From Martinezella lusitana (GTDB lineage Bacteria > Pseudomonadota > Alphaproteobacteria > Rhizobiales > Rhizobiaceae), in NCBI RefSeq assembly GCF_900094565.1, contig NZ_FMAF01000002.1:62001-126000 (forward strand): a stretch of DNA of 64,000 bases. Reading direction: 5' to 3'. Each line of letters begins with the position of its first letter. Positions within the stretch are counted from its first letter, which is position 1. The position numbers and the translations under genes are program-made. The notes beneath the pieces were generated by a model. The model saw only the letters and a program-made list of their open reading frames with translations, was not told the DNA's origin and made no database searches. This document shows positions 1 through 8,915 of this stretch, piece by piece.

Positions 1-1073
1 TCGGCGTCATTGCGCACTGTGCCGGCGAGCTCCCCGGCATCATAGCCCGAACCGGTAAATATATCGCCGCGCGCCGGCCCGACGATGGCGGAGCCTGTAT
101 CCAGCGCCAGCATCAGCCGCGCGAAAGGCTTGCCGGCATCAAGATGAGTGAGACTTTCCGAGCGGATGAAGAAGGGAAAGCCGAAGGTATGGATCTGGCG
201 ATCCACCGCAAGGGACCGGCCGGCAAGCAGAGGCACCTTGGCGGCGGCAATCGGACCGAGCGTGGGGTCGCTGACATCGGCCTCGCGGAAGAAGATATAG
301 GACCGATTGTGCCAGAGAACCTCGTCGACCTCCCGTGGGTGGGCATAGAGCCAGTCGCGGATCGTCTGCATGGATATCGTCGCGCGGTCGAGCACACCCC
401 GCTCGATGAGCAGGCGCCCGACCGCCGAGAAGGGATGCCCGGCCTTGGCGGCATAGGTGATGCGGCCCATGCGCCCATCCGGATAGCACAGGCGAGCAGC
501 CCCCTGCACGTGCACGAAGAAGACGTCGACCTTGGATTTCGCCCAGGCGATCTCCAGCCCCTTGCCCTCAAGATAACCGCGATCGATCTCGCCGCGATCG
601 GGATAGGCTGAAATCGCACCGTCGCGGAGGCGTCCGAACATATAGGACGGGTCGAGATCCGCAGGCCGATTGGTGTCGTCCAGGTCGATCAGATCATCCG
701 GTCGCCGGTAGAAGGGATAGCGATAGGTTTCGTCCGGTGTGGCCGAAACCTCGATCTCCGGCTCAAAGAATGCGGTTACGAACCCTTTGGCGCCATCGCC
801 ACGGCGAATGAAGAAGGGCCGGCAATGCTCTTCGAAGAAGGCACGTGCCTCGGCCGCATCGCGTGGTTCCCAATCTTCGGCCGCATCGAGCAGAACCAGA
901 AGTTCATCGGCGGTCAGCCCGGCAGCGCCGGTGCGGTAGGGCTTTACGTCGCGGATATGGTTTCGACAGTCCTTCATGGCGCGAAAAAGGCTGGAAGGAT
1001 CGTCGTCCTTCCAGCCCTTCAGATCGGCGAAGGTTGCCGGTTCCAGTCTGAAATCCTGCAATGGGCTCGTCAT
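1..1073 (-). CDS. mltA: Membrane-bound lytic murein transglycosylase A (MltA), 3' end outside the window
   Basis: About 357 residues are visible, starting MTSPLQDFRLEP and reaching the MltA C-terminal signature DTGSAIVGPARGDIFTGSG followed by YDAGELAG. Only the last dozen or so residues should lie beyond base 1. MltA enzymes cleave the MurNAc-GlcNAc bond of peptidoglycan to give 1,6-anhydroMurNAc ends; the aspartates of this double-psi-barrel and 3D region are catalytic in the family. The ATG overlaps the TGA of the upstream Tim44-like gene (ATGA), so the two are probably co-transcribed. No signal peptide or lipobox is seen at this N-terminus, so export is not explained by the visible start. 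Confidence 0.93.
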   Translation of the reverse strand, partial: MTSPLQDFRLEPATFADLKGWKDDDPSSLFRAMKDCRNHIRDVKPYRTGAAGLTADELLVLLDAAEDWEPRDAAEARAFFEEHCRPFFIRRGDGAKGFVTAFFEPEIEVSATPDETYRYPFYRRPDDLIDLDDTNRPADLDPSYMFGRLRDGAISAYPDRGEIDRGYLEGKGLEIAWAKSKVDVFFVHVQGAARLCYPDGRMGRITYAAKAGHPFSAVGRLLIERGVLDRATISMQTIRDWLYAHPREVDEVLWHNRSYIFFREADVSDPTLGPIAAAKVPLLAGRSLAVDRQIHTFGFPFFIRSESLTHLDAGKPFARLMLALDTGSAIVGPARGDIFTGSGYDAGELAGTVRNDA

Positions 1074-1771
1074 TGTTCAGATTCGGTCGCCACAAGTTTC
1101 CAGTTCGGATCGCGGGAACGGGTGTCGCGGGCGAAAGTCCAGAGGTCGCTGACCTCGGCCACGGCCTCGGCGTCGCCGTCGATCAGCGTGCCGGCCTTGT
1201 CGTAGGTCGCCGAAATCATCTGGCTGACGATGCGCATGGTGACCAAGGCTTCGGTTCCCTTGATCTCGGCGCTGAGAATATCGGCCTTATCGATGCCGAC
1301 GAATGTCGATTTGACCTTTTCACCCTTGGCCTCGCGATCGGCGATTGCTGCGTCGAAGCCGTCATAGACCTCGCGCGAAAGCAATCCCTTCAAGGCCTTG
1401 CGATCGCCATCTGCAAAAGCCATGACGATCATCTCATAGGCCATGCGGGCGCCATTGACGAATTCCTTCGGATTGAAGGCGGGATCGGTCTTGCTCACTT
1501 CGCGCAGAGAATCATTGAGCGGCGTGCCGGCCGGGGTGAAGGCGTCGACGGCGGCGAAGCGATCCTCCTCTTCCGCCGTGTCGCGACGCGGCAAGGTCAC
1601 CACCTTGCCGGCATCCGGCGGCGTCGGGCCATTCACCGGATCGGCGGAACCATAGAGATCGCGCGGCGGCTTCTCATTCCCCGTGCGGCGGCCAAGGACA
1701 CTGCGCAACTGAAAGAAGATCAGCACCGCTGCCACCAGGAAAAAGATCGTCACAAAGTCGTTTGCACCCAT
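1070..1771 (-). CDS. Tim44/TimA family putative adaptor protein
   Basis: The product has 233 residues. It begins with one hydrophobic segment (about residues 5-21, FVTIFFLVAAVLIFFQL), then a polar proline-rich linker (about 25-65), then a Tim44-like domain filling the C-terminal half. In alphaproteobacteria these are inner-membrane-anchored proteins related to the mitochondrial import component Tim44; their bacterial role is poorly defined. The stop overlaps the mltA start by four bases, indicating a two-gene leftward unit. The start lies in an AT-rich gap shared with divergent fxsA. Confidence 0.88.
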   Translation of the reverse strand: MGANDFVTIFFLVAAVLIFFQLRSVLGRRTGNEKPPRDLYGSADPVNGPTPPDAGKVVTLPRRDTAEEEDRFAAVDAFTPAGTPLNDSLREVSKTDPAFNPKEFVNGARMAYEMIVMAFADGDRKALKGLLSREVYDGFDAAIADREAKGEKVKSTFVGIDKADILSAEIKGTEALVTMRIVSQMISATYDKAGTLIDGDAEAVAEVSDLWTFARDTRSRDPNWKLVATESEQ

Positions 1772-1917
1772 CTCGTATCGGAACCACCGTTAAAATTAAA
1801 GTTTCAATCCCCATATAGTCTGCATCCATCTATCATTCAAATAGCGGACCAGTTTCTTTATTATGCGCGTTCAACTAACGCTTATGCCGAGAAACCCGCG
1901 TTCAGGACCAGGATAAC

Positions 1918-2436
1918 ATGCGCCTATCGCTTCTACCTATCTTCGTTTTTCTGATGCCGCTCGCGGAAATCGCCGGCTTCATCGTCGTCGGAAAGATGGT
2001 TGGCGTCTGGGCGACGCTGGGGCTGGTGATCCTCAGCGCCCTCCTCGGTGCGGCACTCTTGAGAATTCAGGGGATCGGCATTCTCCAGCGCATCTCGACC
2101 GAGAGCCGCAACGGCGGCGATCCCGGCCGCGAGATGGTGCATGGCGCCATGATCGTTATCGCGGCCTTCTTCCTGATGCTGCCGGGCTTCATCTCCGATA
2201 TCATCGGCCTGCTGCTTTTCATTCCGGCCGTGCGCGATCTCGCCTGGAGGATCCTGCGCAACCGTATCGTCGTCGTCGGCAATTCCCGCGCCTTTCGTCG
2301 CGGTCAAGGACCGGGCGCCGGTCCGCAGGCTCAGCCAAGCAAACCCGGAACGGTCGTCGATCTCGACGAAACCGATTTCCATCGCGAGCCTAAGCGCAAC
2401 TCGCCCTGGTCCGATCAGAAGCGGCTCGAGGACTAG
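1918..2436 (+). CDS. fxsA: FxsA family membrane protein
   Basis: A 172-residue protein whose first 100 residues contain three or four hydrophobic stretches (about 5-22, 26-48 and 74-103), typical of FxsA. It carries the family pattern of an N-terminal PLAEIAGFIVVG helix and a MLPGFISDIIG stretch. The C-terminal 60 residues are polar and probably cytoplasmic. In E. coli, FxsA overproduction relieves phage T7 exclusion by the F plasmid; its normal role is unknown. It is divergent from the Tim44-like gene and reads toward the origin, unlike most genes nearby. Confidence 0.88.
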   Translation: MRLSLLPIFVFLMPLAEIAGFIVVGKMVGVWATLGLVILSALLGAALLRIQGIGILQRISTESRNGGDPGREMVHGAMIVIAAFFLMLPGFISDIIGLLLFIPAVRDLAWRILRNRIVVVGNSRAFRRGQGPGAGPQAQPSKPGTVVDLDETDFHREPKRNSPWSDQKRLED

Positions 2437-2529
2437 AACAGCGGTCCAAAAAGCGCCGGGGCATAAGGGTTGTAAGCCCCAATTCGAAATGCTAGATGGC
2501 GACACCTATTGACGTGAGAGGACACCCCC

Positions 2530-3012
2530 ATGGCCAACGAGACCAGCGGCAACGGCGCAGCCAGCCCGAGCCTTAGCATCCTTGCTCAGTACACCAAGGA
2601 TCTTTCCTTCGAAAATCCGGGTGCTCCGCGCTCGCTTCAGGCCCGGGAAAATGCTCCCGACATCAATATCAATGTCAACGTCAACGCCAATCCGCTGTCT
2701 GATTCGGATTTCGACGTCGTATTGACGCTGAATGCCGAAGCCAAGGATGGCGAGCGCGTTCTCTTCCATACCGAGCTGGTCTATGGCGGCGTCTTCCGCG
2801 TCACCGGCTTCCCGCAGGAACACATGCTGCCGCTGCTCTTCATCGAGTGCCCGCGCCTGCTGTTCCCCTTCGCGCGTCAGATCATCGCCGATATCACCCG
2901 CAACGGCGGCTTCCCGCCGCTGATGATCGACCCGATCGATTTCGCGCAGATGTTCACGCAGCGCATGGCCGAAGAGCAGGCCCGCGCCCAGGTTTCGGCC
3001 GTTCCGAACTAA
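2530..3012 (+). CDS. secB: Protein-export chaperone SecB
   Basis: At 160 residues this is the normal size for SecB. Family landmarks are visible: the beta-strand region [36 protein letters not shown], and [20 protein letters not shown] followed by [13 protein letters not shown]. SecB is a cytosolic tetrameric chaperone that keeps preproteins unfolded and hands them to SecA. The ATG follows AGGACACCCCC, with a GAGAGGA ribosome-binding sequence just upstream. A strong hairpin terminator follows the stop and separates it from convergent dnaQ. Confidence 0.96.
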   Translation: MANETSGNGAASPSLSILAQYTKDLSFENPGAPRSLQARENAPDININVNVNANPLSDSDFDVVLTLNAEAKDGERVLFHTELVYGGVFRVTGFPQEHMLPLLFIECPRLLFPFARQIIADITRNGGFPPLMIDPIDFAQMFTQRMAEEQARAQVSAVPN

Positions 3013-3036
3013 GCCTTCACCGCCTATCATCGATAG

Positions 3037-3076
3037 AAAAGAAAATGCCCGGATCAATGTCCGGGCATTTTCTTTT
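3037..3076. terminator. Bidirectional intrinsic terminator between secB and dnaQ
   Basis: A perfect 16-bp stem (AAAAGAAAATGCCCGG at 3037-3052, its complement at 3061-3076) encloses an 8-nt loop. The A-run on one side and T-run on the other let it act in both directions between two convergent genes. Confidence 0.9.
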
Positions 3077-3095
3077 GGTGCCTCGAAATGCGCTT

Positions 3096-3812
3096 CTATT
3101 CGGAAGCGCGATATTTGGACCAGATCCCCTTCGCGCCGAGCTTGGCAATCAGCGCCGCATGGGCGGACAGTTCTTCTTCGCTCACCCTGCCTGGCAAAGG
3201 CTCGGGCCGCACGAAGACATCGACAACAATCTCCTCCCCCTCGTCATTCTGACGGGAGCGCGCCGATGAACCGTTGCTGCTGCCGAGGCCGAGAGCGGTC
3301 TGCCGGCCACCGATCATCTCGATATAGACTTCGGCAAGCAGCTCGGAGTCGAGAAGCGCTCCGTGTTGAGTGCGATGTGAGTTGTCGATGCCGTAGCGCC
3401 GGCAGAGCGCATCCAGCGAGTTCGGCCCCATGGGATGCTTGCGGCGCGCCATGGCCAGGGTGTCGATCACCATATCAGGCAGGATCGGCGGCCGGCCGAG
3501 CCGGGCGAATTCGGCATTGACGAAGCCCATGTCGAAGGTGGCGTTGTGTGCGATCCATTTGGCGTCGGCGAAGAATTCGAGGATCTGATCGGCGACATCG
3601 GCGAAGGGCGGCTTGTCCTTCAGGGACTCGTCGGTGATGCCATGCACGGCGAGTGCGTCCGGATGAACCTTGCGATCGCCTGGATTGATGAAGAGGTGCA
3701 GCGTGTTACCGGTCGGGAAATGGTTGATGAGCTCGATGCCGCCGATTTCGATGATACGGTCCGCCCTGTTGTCGAGCCCGGTGGTTTCCGTATCGAAAAT
3801 GATCTCGCGCAT
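3096..3812 (-). CDS. dnaQ: DNA polymerase III epsilon subunit, 3'-5' proofreading exonuclease
   Basis: A 238-residue DEDDh exonuclease. Exo I is FDTETTGLD (catalytic Asp7 and Glu9), Exo II is HNATFDMGFVNAEF, and Exo III is HRTQHGALLDSELLAEVY with the characteristic His and Asp. It provides proofreading for the replicative core. It is the last gene of a leftward cluster aroE-coaE-dnaQ, beginning two bases after the coaE stop codon, so it is very likely translated from the same transcript. The neighbour order secB-dnaQ-coaE-aroE is typical of rhizobial origins. Confidence 0.96.
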   Translation of the reverse strand: MREIIFDTETTGLDNRADRIIEIGGIELINHFPTGNTLHLFINPGDRKVHPDALAVHGITDESLKDKPPFADVADQILEFFADAKWIAHNATFDMGFVNAEFARLGRPPILPDMVIDTLAMARRKHPMGPNSLDALCRRYGIDNSHRTQHGALLDSELLAEVYIEMIGGRQTALGLGSSNGSSARSRQNDEGEEIVVDVFVRPEPLPGRVSEEELSAHAALIAKLGAKGIWSKYRASE

Positions 3813-3813
3813 A

Positions 3814-4431
3814 TCAGGGCTCTCCGCCTTTTGATTCGTCAGTCGGCGGCTTTTGCCGCAGGTCCGCTATGATCTCTTTTACCTGTTCGCGCGCCGCATC
3901 GATGCTCCGGCCGGTATCGATGACATAATCGGCGCGCGCCCGCTTTTCCGCGTCCGGCGTCTGGCGAGAGAGAATCATATCGAATTTTTCCTCTGTCATG
4001 CCCGGCCGGGCAAGCACCCTTTGCCTTTGAATCTGTGGATCGCAGCTGACGACGACGATCTTATCCACCCTTTTGTCCGCCCCGGTTTCGAACAGCAGCG
4101 GGATATCGAGCACCACCATATCGACGCCGGCTTGCCGTTGGCGCTTGAGGAACAGGCGCTCGCGCTCGCGCACCAGCGGATGGACGATGGCCTCCAGTCG
4201 CTTGAAGCCGGAGGGATCACCCGAAAGCTGGCGGCCAAGCTCCTGCCGATCGACCATCCCATTCCTGGTCGAACCGGGGAAAGCAGCCTCGACCAACGGA
4301 ACCGCCCCGTTGCTGTAGAGATCATGCACCACGGCATCGGAGTCGTTCACCGGAATACCGGCTTCGGCGAACAGTTTCGCCGAGGTCGACTTTCCCATCC
4401 CGATCGATCCCGTGAGGCCGATTCTGATCAT
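3814..4431 (-). CDS. coaE: Dephospho-CoA kinase
   Basis: A 205-residue P-loop kinase. The Walker A motif [12 protein letters not shown] is at residues 5-16, and the lid region carries [17 protein letters not shown]. CoaE phosphorylates the 3'-OH of dephospho-CoA with ATP, the last step of coenzyme A synthesis. The start codon overlaps the aroE stop by four bases (ATGA), and the stop lies next to the dnaQ start, so this is the middle gene of a tightly packed operon. Confidence 0.96.
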   Translation of the reverse strand: MIRIGLTGSIGMGKSTSAKLFAEAGIPVNDSDAVVHDLYSNGAVPLVEAAFPGSTRNGMVDRQELGRQLSGDPSGFKRLEAIVHPLVRERERLFLKRQRQAGVDMVVLDIPLLFETGADKRVDKIVVVSCDPQIQRQRVLARPGMTEEKFDMILSRQTPDAEKRARADYVIDTGRSIDAAREQVKEIIADLRQKPPTDESKGGEP

Positions 4432-5288
4432 ATGTGCCTGTCCATGTCGGCGATGATTAAAGCCCTTAGAGCCTCATCGACCACCGGGCGTTTTCCGAAC
4501 CATTTTTCAAAGCCCGGCACCGCTTGATGCAACAGCATGCCGAGACCGTCGACAATGGCAAAGCCCTGATCTTCCGCCTGGGTCAGAAGCGGCGTCTTCA
4601 GCGGCACATAGACAATGTCCGTCACGACAGCCCCATCCGCAAGGGGCGAGAAATCGATCCGCGGGGCAGCCTCGCCATCCATGCCAAGCGACGTGGTGTT
4701 GATAAACAGGCCTGCGTTCTGCATGACTTCGCGAAGTGCGGCGATAGGATGTGCGTGAACCCGGTCGCCGAAGCGATCCGCCAATTCCTGTGCCCGCTCG
4801 ACGGTGCGGTTGACGACGTGGATCTCCGGGAAGCCGCGATCGCGCACTGCCTGTATGACGGCGCGGCTGGCGCCGCCCGCTCCGAGGATCACGGCGCGCT
4901 CGCTGCGATCCCAGCCCGGATGGCGTTCATCGAGATTTGCCGTGAAGCCGCGACCATCGGTGTTGGTCGCGTGAAGCAGCCCCTCCTCAAGCCATAGGGT
5001 ATTGGAAGCGCCAAGCTCCTCAGACAATTCGTCCGGCCGGTCCGCCAATTTGAAAGCCGCCTCCTTGTGCGGGATCGTCACGTTGCCGCCGACAAAACCG
5101 CCGGAGCGCTCCTTGAGCGAAGCGATGAACGCCGGAAAGTCTTCCGCGGAGACTTCATGCGCACGGTAGCTGCCGGCAAGGCCGAGCTGGCGCAGCCAAT
5201 AGCCGTGGATCAGCGGCGAGCGGGAATGCCTGACCGGATAGCCCGTGACGAAGGCTTTCGGAGATTGTGTTTCACGTGAATCATCCAT
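4428..5288 (-). CDS. aroE: Shikimate dehydrogenase (NADP+)
   Basis: The product has 286 residues from the ATG at 5288; a GTG at 5306 could add six. The ATG is preferred because GGGAG sits six bases upstream. Shikimate contacts lie in [17 protein letters not shown], the catalytic lysine in [14 protein letters not shown], and the NADP-binding turn in [15 protein letters not shown]. It reduces 3-dehydroshikimate in aromatic amino acid synthesis. Residues 4-8 (SRETQ) are encoded by a parS-type sequence. The start overlaps the end of maf by eight bases. Confidence 0.95.
   Translation of the reverse strand: MDDSRETQSPKAFVTGYPVRHSRSPLIHGYWLRQLGLAGSYRAHEVSAEDFPAFIASLKERSGGFVGGNVTIPHKEAAFKLADRPDELSEELGASNTLWLEEGLLHATNTDGRGFTANLDERHPGWDRSERAVILGAGGASRAVIQAVRDRGFPEIHVVNRTVERAQELADRFGDRVHAHPIAALREVMQNAGLFINTTSLGMDGEAAPRIDFSPLADGAVVTDIVYVPLKTPLLTQAEDQGFAIVDGLGMLLHQAVPGFEKWFGKRPVVDEALRALIIADMDRHI
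5268..5283. promoter_or_regulatory. parS: parS-type ParB-binding site in the 5' end of aroE
   Basis: TGTTTCACGTGAATCA differs at one position from the palindromic parS consensus TGTTTCACGTGAAACA. It lies across the first codons of aroE and the last codon of maf, on the opposite side of the putative origin from parAB. On the minus strand it reads TGATTCACGTGAAACA, identical to the site at 11655. Confidence 0.85.
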
Positions 5289-5880
5289 CGATCGCTCCCA
5301 ATTCACGCAGCTGCTGGAGAAGCGGCAGCATCGGCAATCCCACTATGGTAAAATAGTCGCCGTCGATCTTGGAGAAGAGTTGGATGCCCTCCCCCTCGAG
5401 CTGATAGGCACCGACGCTCGACAACGCCTTCTCGCCGACACGGGTGAGATGCCGATGGATGAAATCGGCCGATAGCTCACGCATCGTCAAGTTGGCGTGT
5501 GACACATGTTCCCAAATGATATCGCCGTTGCGCACCAGAGCGATGGCGCTGTTGAGCCGGTGTGTCTGGCCCGACAAGATCCGCAGATGCTCTTCGGCAT
5601 CCGCGATGGTCTTCGGCTTGTGGAAGACCCGGCTGCCGAGCGACATGGTCTGATCCGAGCCGATGACGAACGAACCGGGAAAGCGATCGCTCACCTCTTT
5701 CGCCTTCGCCTTGGCCAGCACCAGGGCTACGGCATCCGGACCGGCGCCATCGCGTTCCAACGGCGCTTCGATTGCGCGCTCGTCGATATCGGCGGCGATG
5801 GCTTGAAAATGCAATCCGGCATTTTCCATCAACATCCGCCGGAACGGGCTGGACGATGCAAGGATAAGGGGCACGGTCAT
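5281..5880 (-). CDS. maf: Maf-like nucleotide pyrophosphatase
   Basis: A 199-residue Maf/HAM1-fold protein with the N-terminal signature [15 protein letters not shown] and the conserved SDQTMSL and [20 protein letters not shown] regions. Maf proteins hydrolyse non-canonical or UTP/dTTP nucleotides to monophosphates and were first linked to septum formation. It lies in a leftward cluster, 33 bases after ppsR and overlapping aroE by eight bases. Which subfamily substrate it prefers cannot be told from sequence reading alone. Confidence 0.93.
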   Translation of the reverse strand: MTVPLILASSSPFRRMLMENAGLHFQAIAADIDERAIEAPLERDGAGPDAVALVLAKAKAKEVSDRFPGSFVIGSDQTMSLGSRVFHKPKTIADAEEHLRILSGQTHRLNSAIALVRNGDIIWEHVSHANLTMRELSADFIHRHLTRVGEKALSSVGAYQLEGEGIQLFSKIDGDYFTIVGLPMLPLLQQLRELGAIDG

Positions 5881-5913
5881 GACGGCTGCCTTTGAAATAG
5901 CGATGTGCAGCGC

Positions 5914-6735
5914 TTAGCGCAGCTTGGGGCGCAGGGCAACAATGGCGGCCGCAGTCTCTTCGATCGACCGACGCGTGACGTCGATGATCGGCCAATTGTG
6001 CCGCGCGCAGAGCGAGCGGGCATATTTCAGCTCTTCGGAGATGGCGGCGCGATCCGTGTAGTCGCCACGATCGAAGCCGGGCGTCGTGCCGAGAATGCGG
6101 TTTTCGCGCACCTGCGAAATCCGATCCGTTGTTGCCACCAGGCCTACGATCAGCGGCTTCGTCGCCCTGGCCAGGCTTTCCGGCAAAGGCATGCCCGCCA
6201 CGATCGGAATATTGGCGGTCTTGATACCGCGGTTTGCAAGATAGATGCTGGTCGGCGTCTTCGAGGTGCGGCTGATGCCAATAATGACGACGTCGGCATC
6301 GTCATAATCATCGGGCATCTGCCCGTCGTCATGATCCATGGTGAAGTTCAGCGCTTCGATGCGCGCGAAGTAGTCGGCATTCATCACATGCTGCGCCCCG
6401 ACCCGGCGACGCGATGCCGTGCCGAGATAGGTCTGAAAGACATTCATGACCGGCTCGAGAACATTGACGCAGGGCACGCCCATCTCCCGGCAACGCTCGT
6501 CGATGAAGTCGGCAAGCTCGCGATCGACGATCGTATAGAGGACAATGCCGGGACTGTGATCGATTGCTTCGAGTACAGGCAGAAGCTGCTTGCGATTCCG
6601 AATCAGCGGATAGACGTGCTCGATCGGCTGCGTGGCATGGAATTGAACGGATGCGGCCCGACCGGCCGAGATTAGAGTCTCTCCCGTTGAGTCAGAAATC
6701 AGGTGAAGATGAAAGAAGCTTGTTCGGTTTTCCAC
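5914..6735 (-). CDS. Pyruvate, water/phosphate dikinase regulatory protein (bifunctional kinase/pyrophosphorylase, DUF299)
   Basis: A 273-residue protein with the DUF299 start [15 protein letters not shown] and the P-loop-like motif [18 protein letters not shown]. The family uses ADP to phosphorylate, and phosphate to dephosphorylate, a threonine on PEP synthase or pyruvate phosphate dikinase. I chose GTG at 6735 because GGAAAG lies five bases upstream and the resulting [12 protein letters not shown] matches family N-termini; an ATG at 6747 would add four residues. It is the first gene left of the putative origin. Confidence 0.9.
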   Translation of the reverse strand: MENRTSFFHLHLISDSTGETLISAGRAASVQFHATQPIEHVYPLIRNRKQLLPVLEAIDHSPGIVLYTIVDRELADFIDERCREMGVPCVNVLEPVMNVFQTYLGTASRRRVGAQHVMNADYFARIEALNFTMDHDDGQMPDDYDDADVVIIGISRTSKTPTSIYLANRGIKTANIPIVAGMPLPESLARATKPLIVGLVATTDRISQVRENRILGTTPGFDRGDYTDRAAISEELKYARSLCARHNWPIIDVTRRSIEETAAAIVALRPKLR

Positions 6736-7130
6736 GCTACTTTCCATCGCCTGTTAATATCCCGGGAAAAAAAGAGGTACGAGAAGCGGCCTGTCCTGGG
6801 CAAGGGGAAAACTGCCGAGTTTTCCACATTTGGGTTTTTCGTCCGGTCGCTTCCGCGTTGCCTGTGGGCAATGTGGACAAGGTGGGAAGTTCCGCGCCTC
6901 TCCCCAACTTATCCCCAGAAGGCTTGAGAGTGCAATTCACGGCAACCTACTCAAAAGATTAGAAGATCTGCTTTGCTTTCCGCATATCCCCATAGCCGCG
7001 CGTAAATTCCTGAAATGTTGCTGGCGAGGCGCGACAAATTGGATAGGCGATGAATGAACTTTAATCCTTGATAGTCACCGACTCTAAGAAATAGAAACCT
7101 TAAGATATATATTTGATTTTATATGGGATG
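6736..7130. other. oriC: Putative chromosomal replication origin (oriC) between ppsR and hemE
   Basis: This is the longest non-coding stretch in the first 20 kb and becomes AT-rich near 7060-7125. DnaA-box-like nonamers (consensus TTATCCACA): TTTTCCACA at 6820-6828, TTGTCCACA on the minus strand at 6872-6880 and TTATCCCCA at 6909-6917, each one mismatch; weaker ones at 6728-6736, 6863-6871 and 6984-6992. A GANTC methylation site lies at 7080-7084. Origins next to hemE are known in Caulobacter and rhizobia. Flanking genes diverge here and parAB/parS are nearby. No replication assay evidence is available from sequence. Confidence 0.75.
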
Positions 7131-8171
7131 ATGTCTTTGACCGGTGAACGTCGGAAGATTATAAGGGTGCTGGGTGGAGAAACGGTGAGCCCTCCCCCTC
7201 TATGGCTGATGCGACAGGCCGGTCGTTATCTGCCAGAATATCGCGAGACGCGCGCCAAGGCCGGAAGCTTTCTCGATCTCTGTTATACGCCCGAATATGC
7301 TGTGGAAGTGACGCTGCAGCCAATACGCCGCTACGGTTTCGACGCCGCCATCCTGTTTTCCGACATCCTCGTCATTCCTGACGCATTGAAGCGCAATGTC
7401 CGCTTTACCGAGGGACATGGCCCCGAGATGGATCCGATCGACGAGACAGGCATCCTGACTTTGAAGCCGGAAGGCGTGATTGCCCATCTTGCGCCGGTCA
7501 TGGAGACGGTGCGGCGGTTGCGGCGGGATCTCCCCCCCGAAACGACGCTTCTCGGCTTCTGTGGCGCGCCTTGGACCGTTGCGACCTATATGATCGCCGG
7601 TCACGGCACGCCGGATCAGGCACCCGCCCGATTGTTCGCCTACCGTCACCCGAAGGCGTTCGAACATCTTCTGACGCTGCTCGCCGACATATCCGCCGAC
7701 TATCTCGTGGCGCAAATCGATGCTGGTGCCGATGCCGTGCAGATTTTCGATTCGTGGGCTGGTGTACTCGGCGAGAAGGAATTCGAGGCCTTCGCCGTCA
7801 GGCCGGTCGCAAGGATGATCGCGTCGGTCAAGGCACGCCGGCCGCAGGCGCGGATCATCGCATTCGCCAAGGGTGCGGGCTATCAATTGAAGACCTACCG
7901 GCAGAAGACCGGTGCGGATGCGATCGGTCTGGACTGGTCGGTGCCTCTGGCTTTCGCCCGGGAGCTGCAGCAGGAGGGCCCAGTGCAGGGCAATCTCGAT
8001 CCGATGCGCGTCGTTGCCGGCGGCAGGGCTTTGGAGGAAGGGATCGATGATATCCTGCAGCATCTCGGGAACGGCCCGCTGATTTTCAATCTCGGACACG
8101 GGATAACGCCGCAGGCGGACCCGGCCAATGTCGCCGCACTCGTCGAGCGCGTGCGGGGATGGAGAGGCTGA
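7131..8171 (+). CDS. hemE: Uroporphyrinogen decarboxylase
   Basis: The product has 346 residues from the second of two adjacent ATGs (7128 and 7131); an in-frame TTG at 7113 lies further upstream, and no strong ribosome-binding site decides among them. UroD signature 1 is [17 protein letters not shown], and the second signature lies at [16 protein letters not shown]. It converts uroporphyrinogen III to coproporphyrinogen III in the cytosol, in heme synthesis. It is the first gene right of the putative origin and overlaps hemJ by one base. Confidence 0.96.
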   Translation: MSLTGERRKIIRVLGGETVSPPPLWLMRQAGRYLPEYRETRAKAGSFLDLCYTPEYAVEVTLQPIRRYGFDAAILFSDILVIPDALKRNVRFTEGHGPEMDPIDETGILTLKPEGVIAHLAPVMETVRRLRRDLPPETTLLGFCGAPWTVATYMIAGHGTPDQAPARLFAYRHPKAFEHLLTLLADISADYLVAQIDAGADAVQIFDSWAGVLGEKEFEAFAVRPVARMIASVKARRPQARIIAFAKGAGYQLKTYRQKTGADAIGLDWSVPLAFARELQQEGPVQGNLDPMRVVAGGRALEEGIDDILQHLGNGPLIFNLGHGITPQADPANVAALVERVRGWRG

Positions 8172-8716
8172 TGACGACGGAGAAGCAGACGGACAAAGCT
8201 CCGGGCCGGAGAGCCGGGCGACGTGCCTATTTCATGATCCTGATCTTCGCAGCCCTGGCGATCGGGCTCTTCGCCTGGCATCCGGCCGATCTCTATCTCT
8301 GGATCAAGGCCCTTCACATTATCGCGGTGATCTCATGGATGGCCGGCATGTTCTACCTGCCGCGGCTTTTCGTCTATCATACCGATGCCGAACCTGGTTC
8401 GCAGCAATCCGAGACGTTCAAGGTGATGGAACAGCGCCTGTTGCGCTACATCATAACGCCGGCGATGATTTTGACCTGGATTTTCGGGCTCTATCTTGCC
8501 TGGTCGGTTTATGATTTCCAGGGCGGCTGGCTACATGCGAAGATAGGGCTGGTTGTCGTGCTATCAGCTGTTCATGGTCACTTCAGCAGCGCGGCGCGCG
8601 CCTTTGCCCGCGATGAGAACAAGCATTCGGCGCGTTATTGGCGTCTCATGAACGAGGCGCCGACGCTGTTGATGATCCTGATCGTCATACTTGTCGTCGT
8701 GAAACCCTTTGCGTGA
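8171..8716 (+). CDS. hemJ: Protoporphyrinogen IX oxidase HemJ
   Basis: A 181-residue membrane protein with four or five hydrophobic segments (about 20-37, 45-63, 98-115, 124-140 and 161-178). The family features WIKALHIIAVISWMAGMFYLPRLFVYH, with a conserved histidine, and RLLRYIITPAMILTW are present. HemJ oxidises protoporphyrinogen IX to protoporphyrin IX and binds heme. The ATG at 8171 shares its A with the hemE TGA and has GGAG six bases upstream; an in-frame ATG at 8159 is less likely. The pairing of hemE and hemJ places two heme-synthesis steps in one operon. Confidence 0.93.
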   Translation: MTTEKQTDKAPGRRAGRRAYFMILIFAALAIGLFAWHPADLYLWIKALHIIAVISWMAGMFYLPRLFVYHTDAEPGSQQSETFKVMEQRLLRYIITPAMILTWIFGLYLAWSVYDFQGGWLHAKIGLVVVLSAVHGHFSSAARAFARDENKHSARYWRLMNEAPTLLMILIVILVVVKPFA

Positions 8717-8915
8717 GATGGGTCTTTTTTAGCGGCGGAGTTAAATTTCCTTCATTTTGCCTGCCCCCCTTGCGGGCCATAGACTGAATCGCTATTTTCC
8801 CGCCATCTCTTCTTCGTGGCATGTATCCATTCTGTCTCCCGCGAACGCCCCTATCGCGGTTCTGAATTCGAACAACATTGCCTTTCCCCTCATAAAAAAA
8901 CGAGTAATTCCCTTC

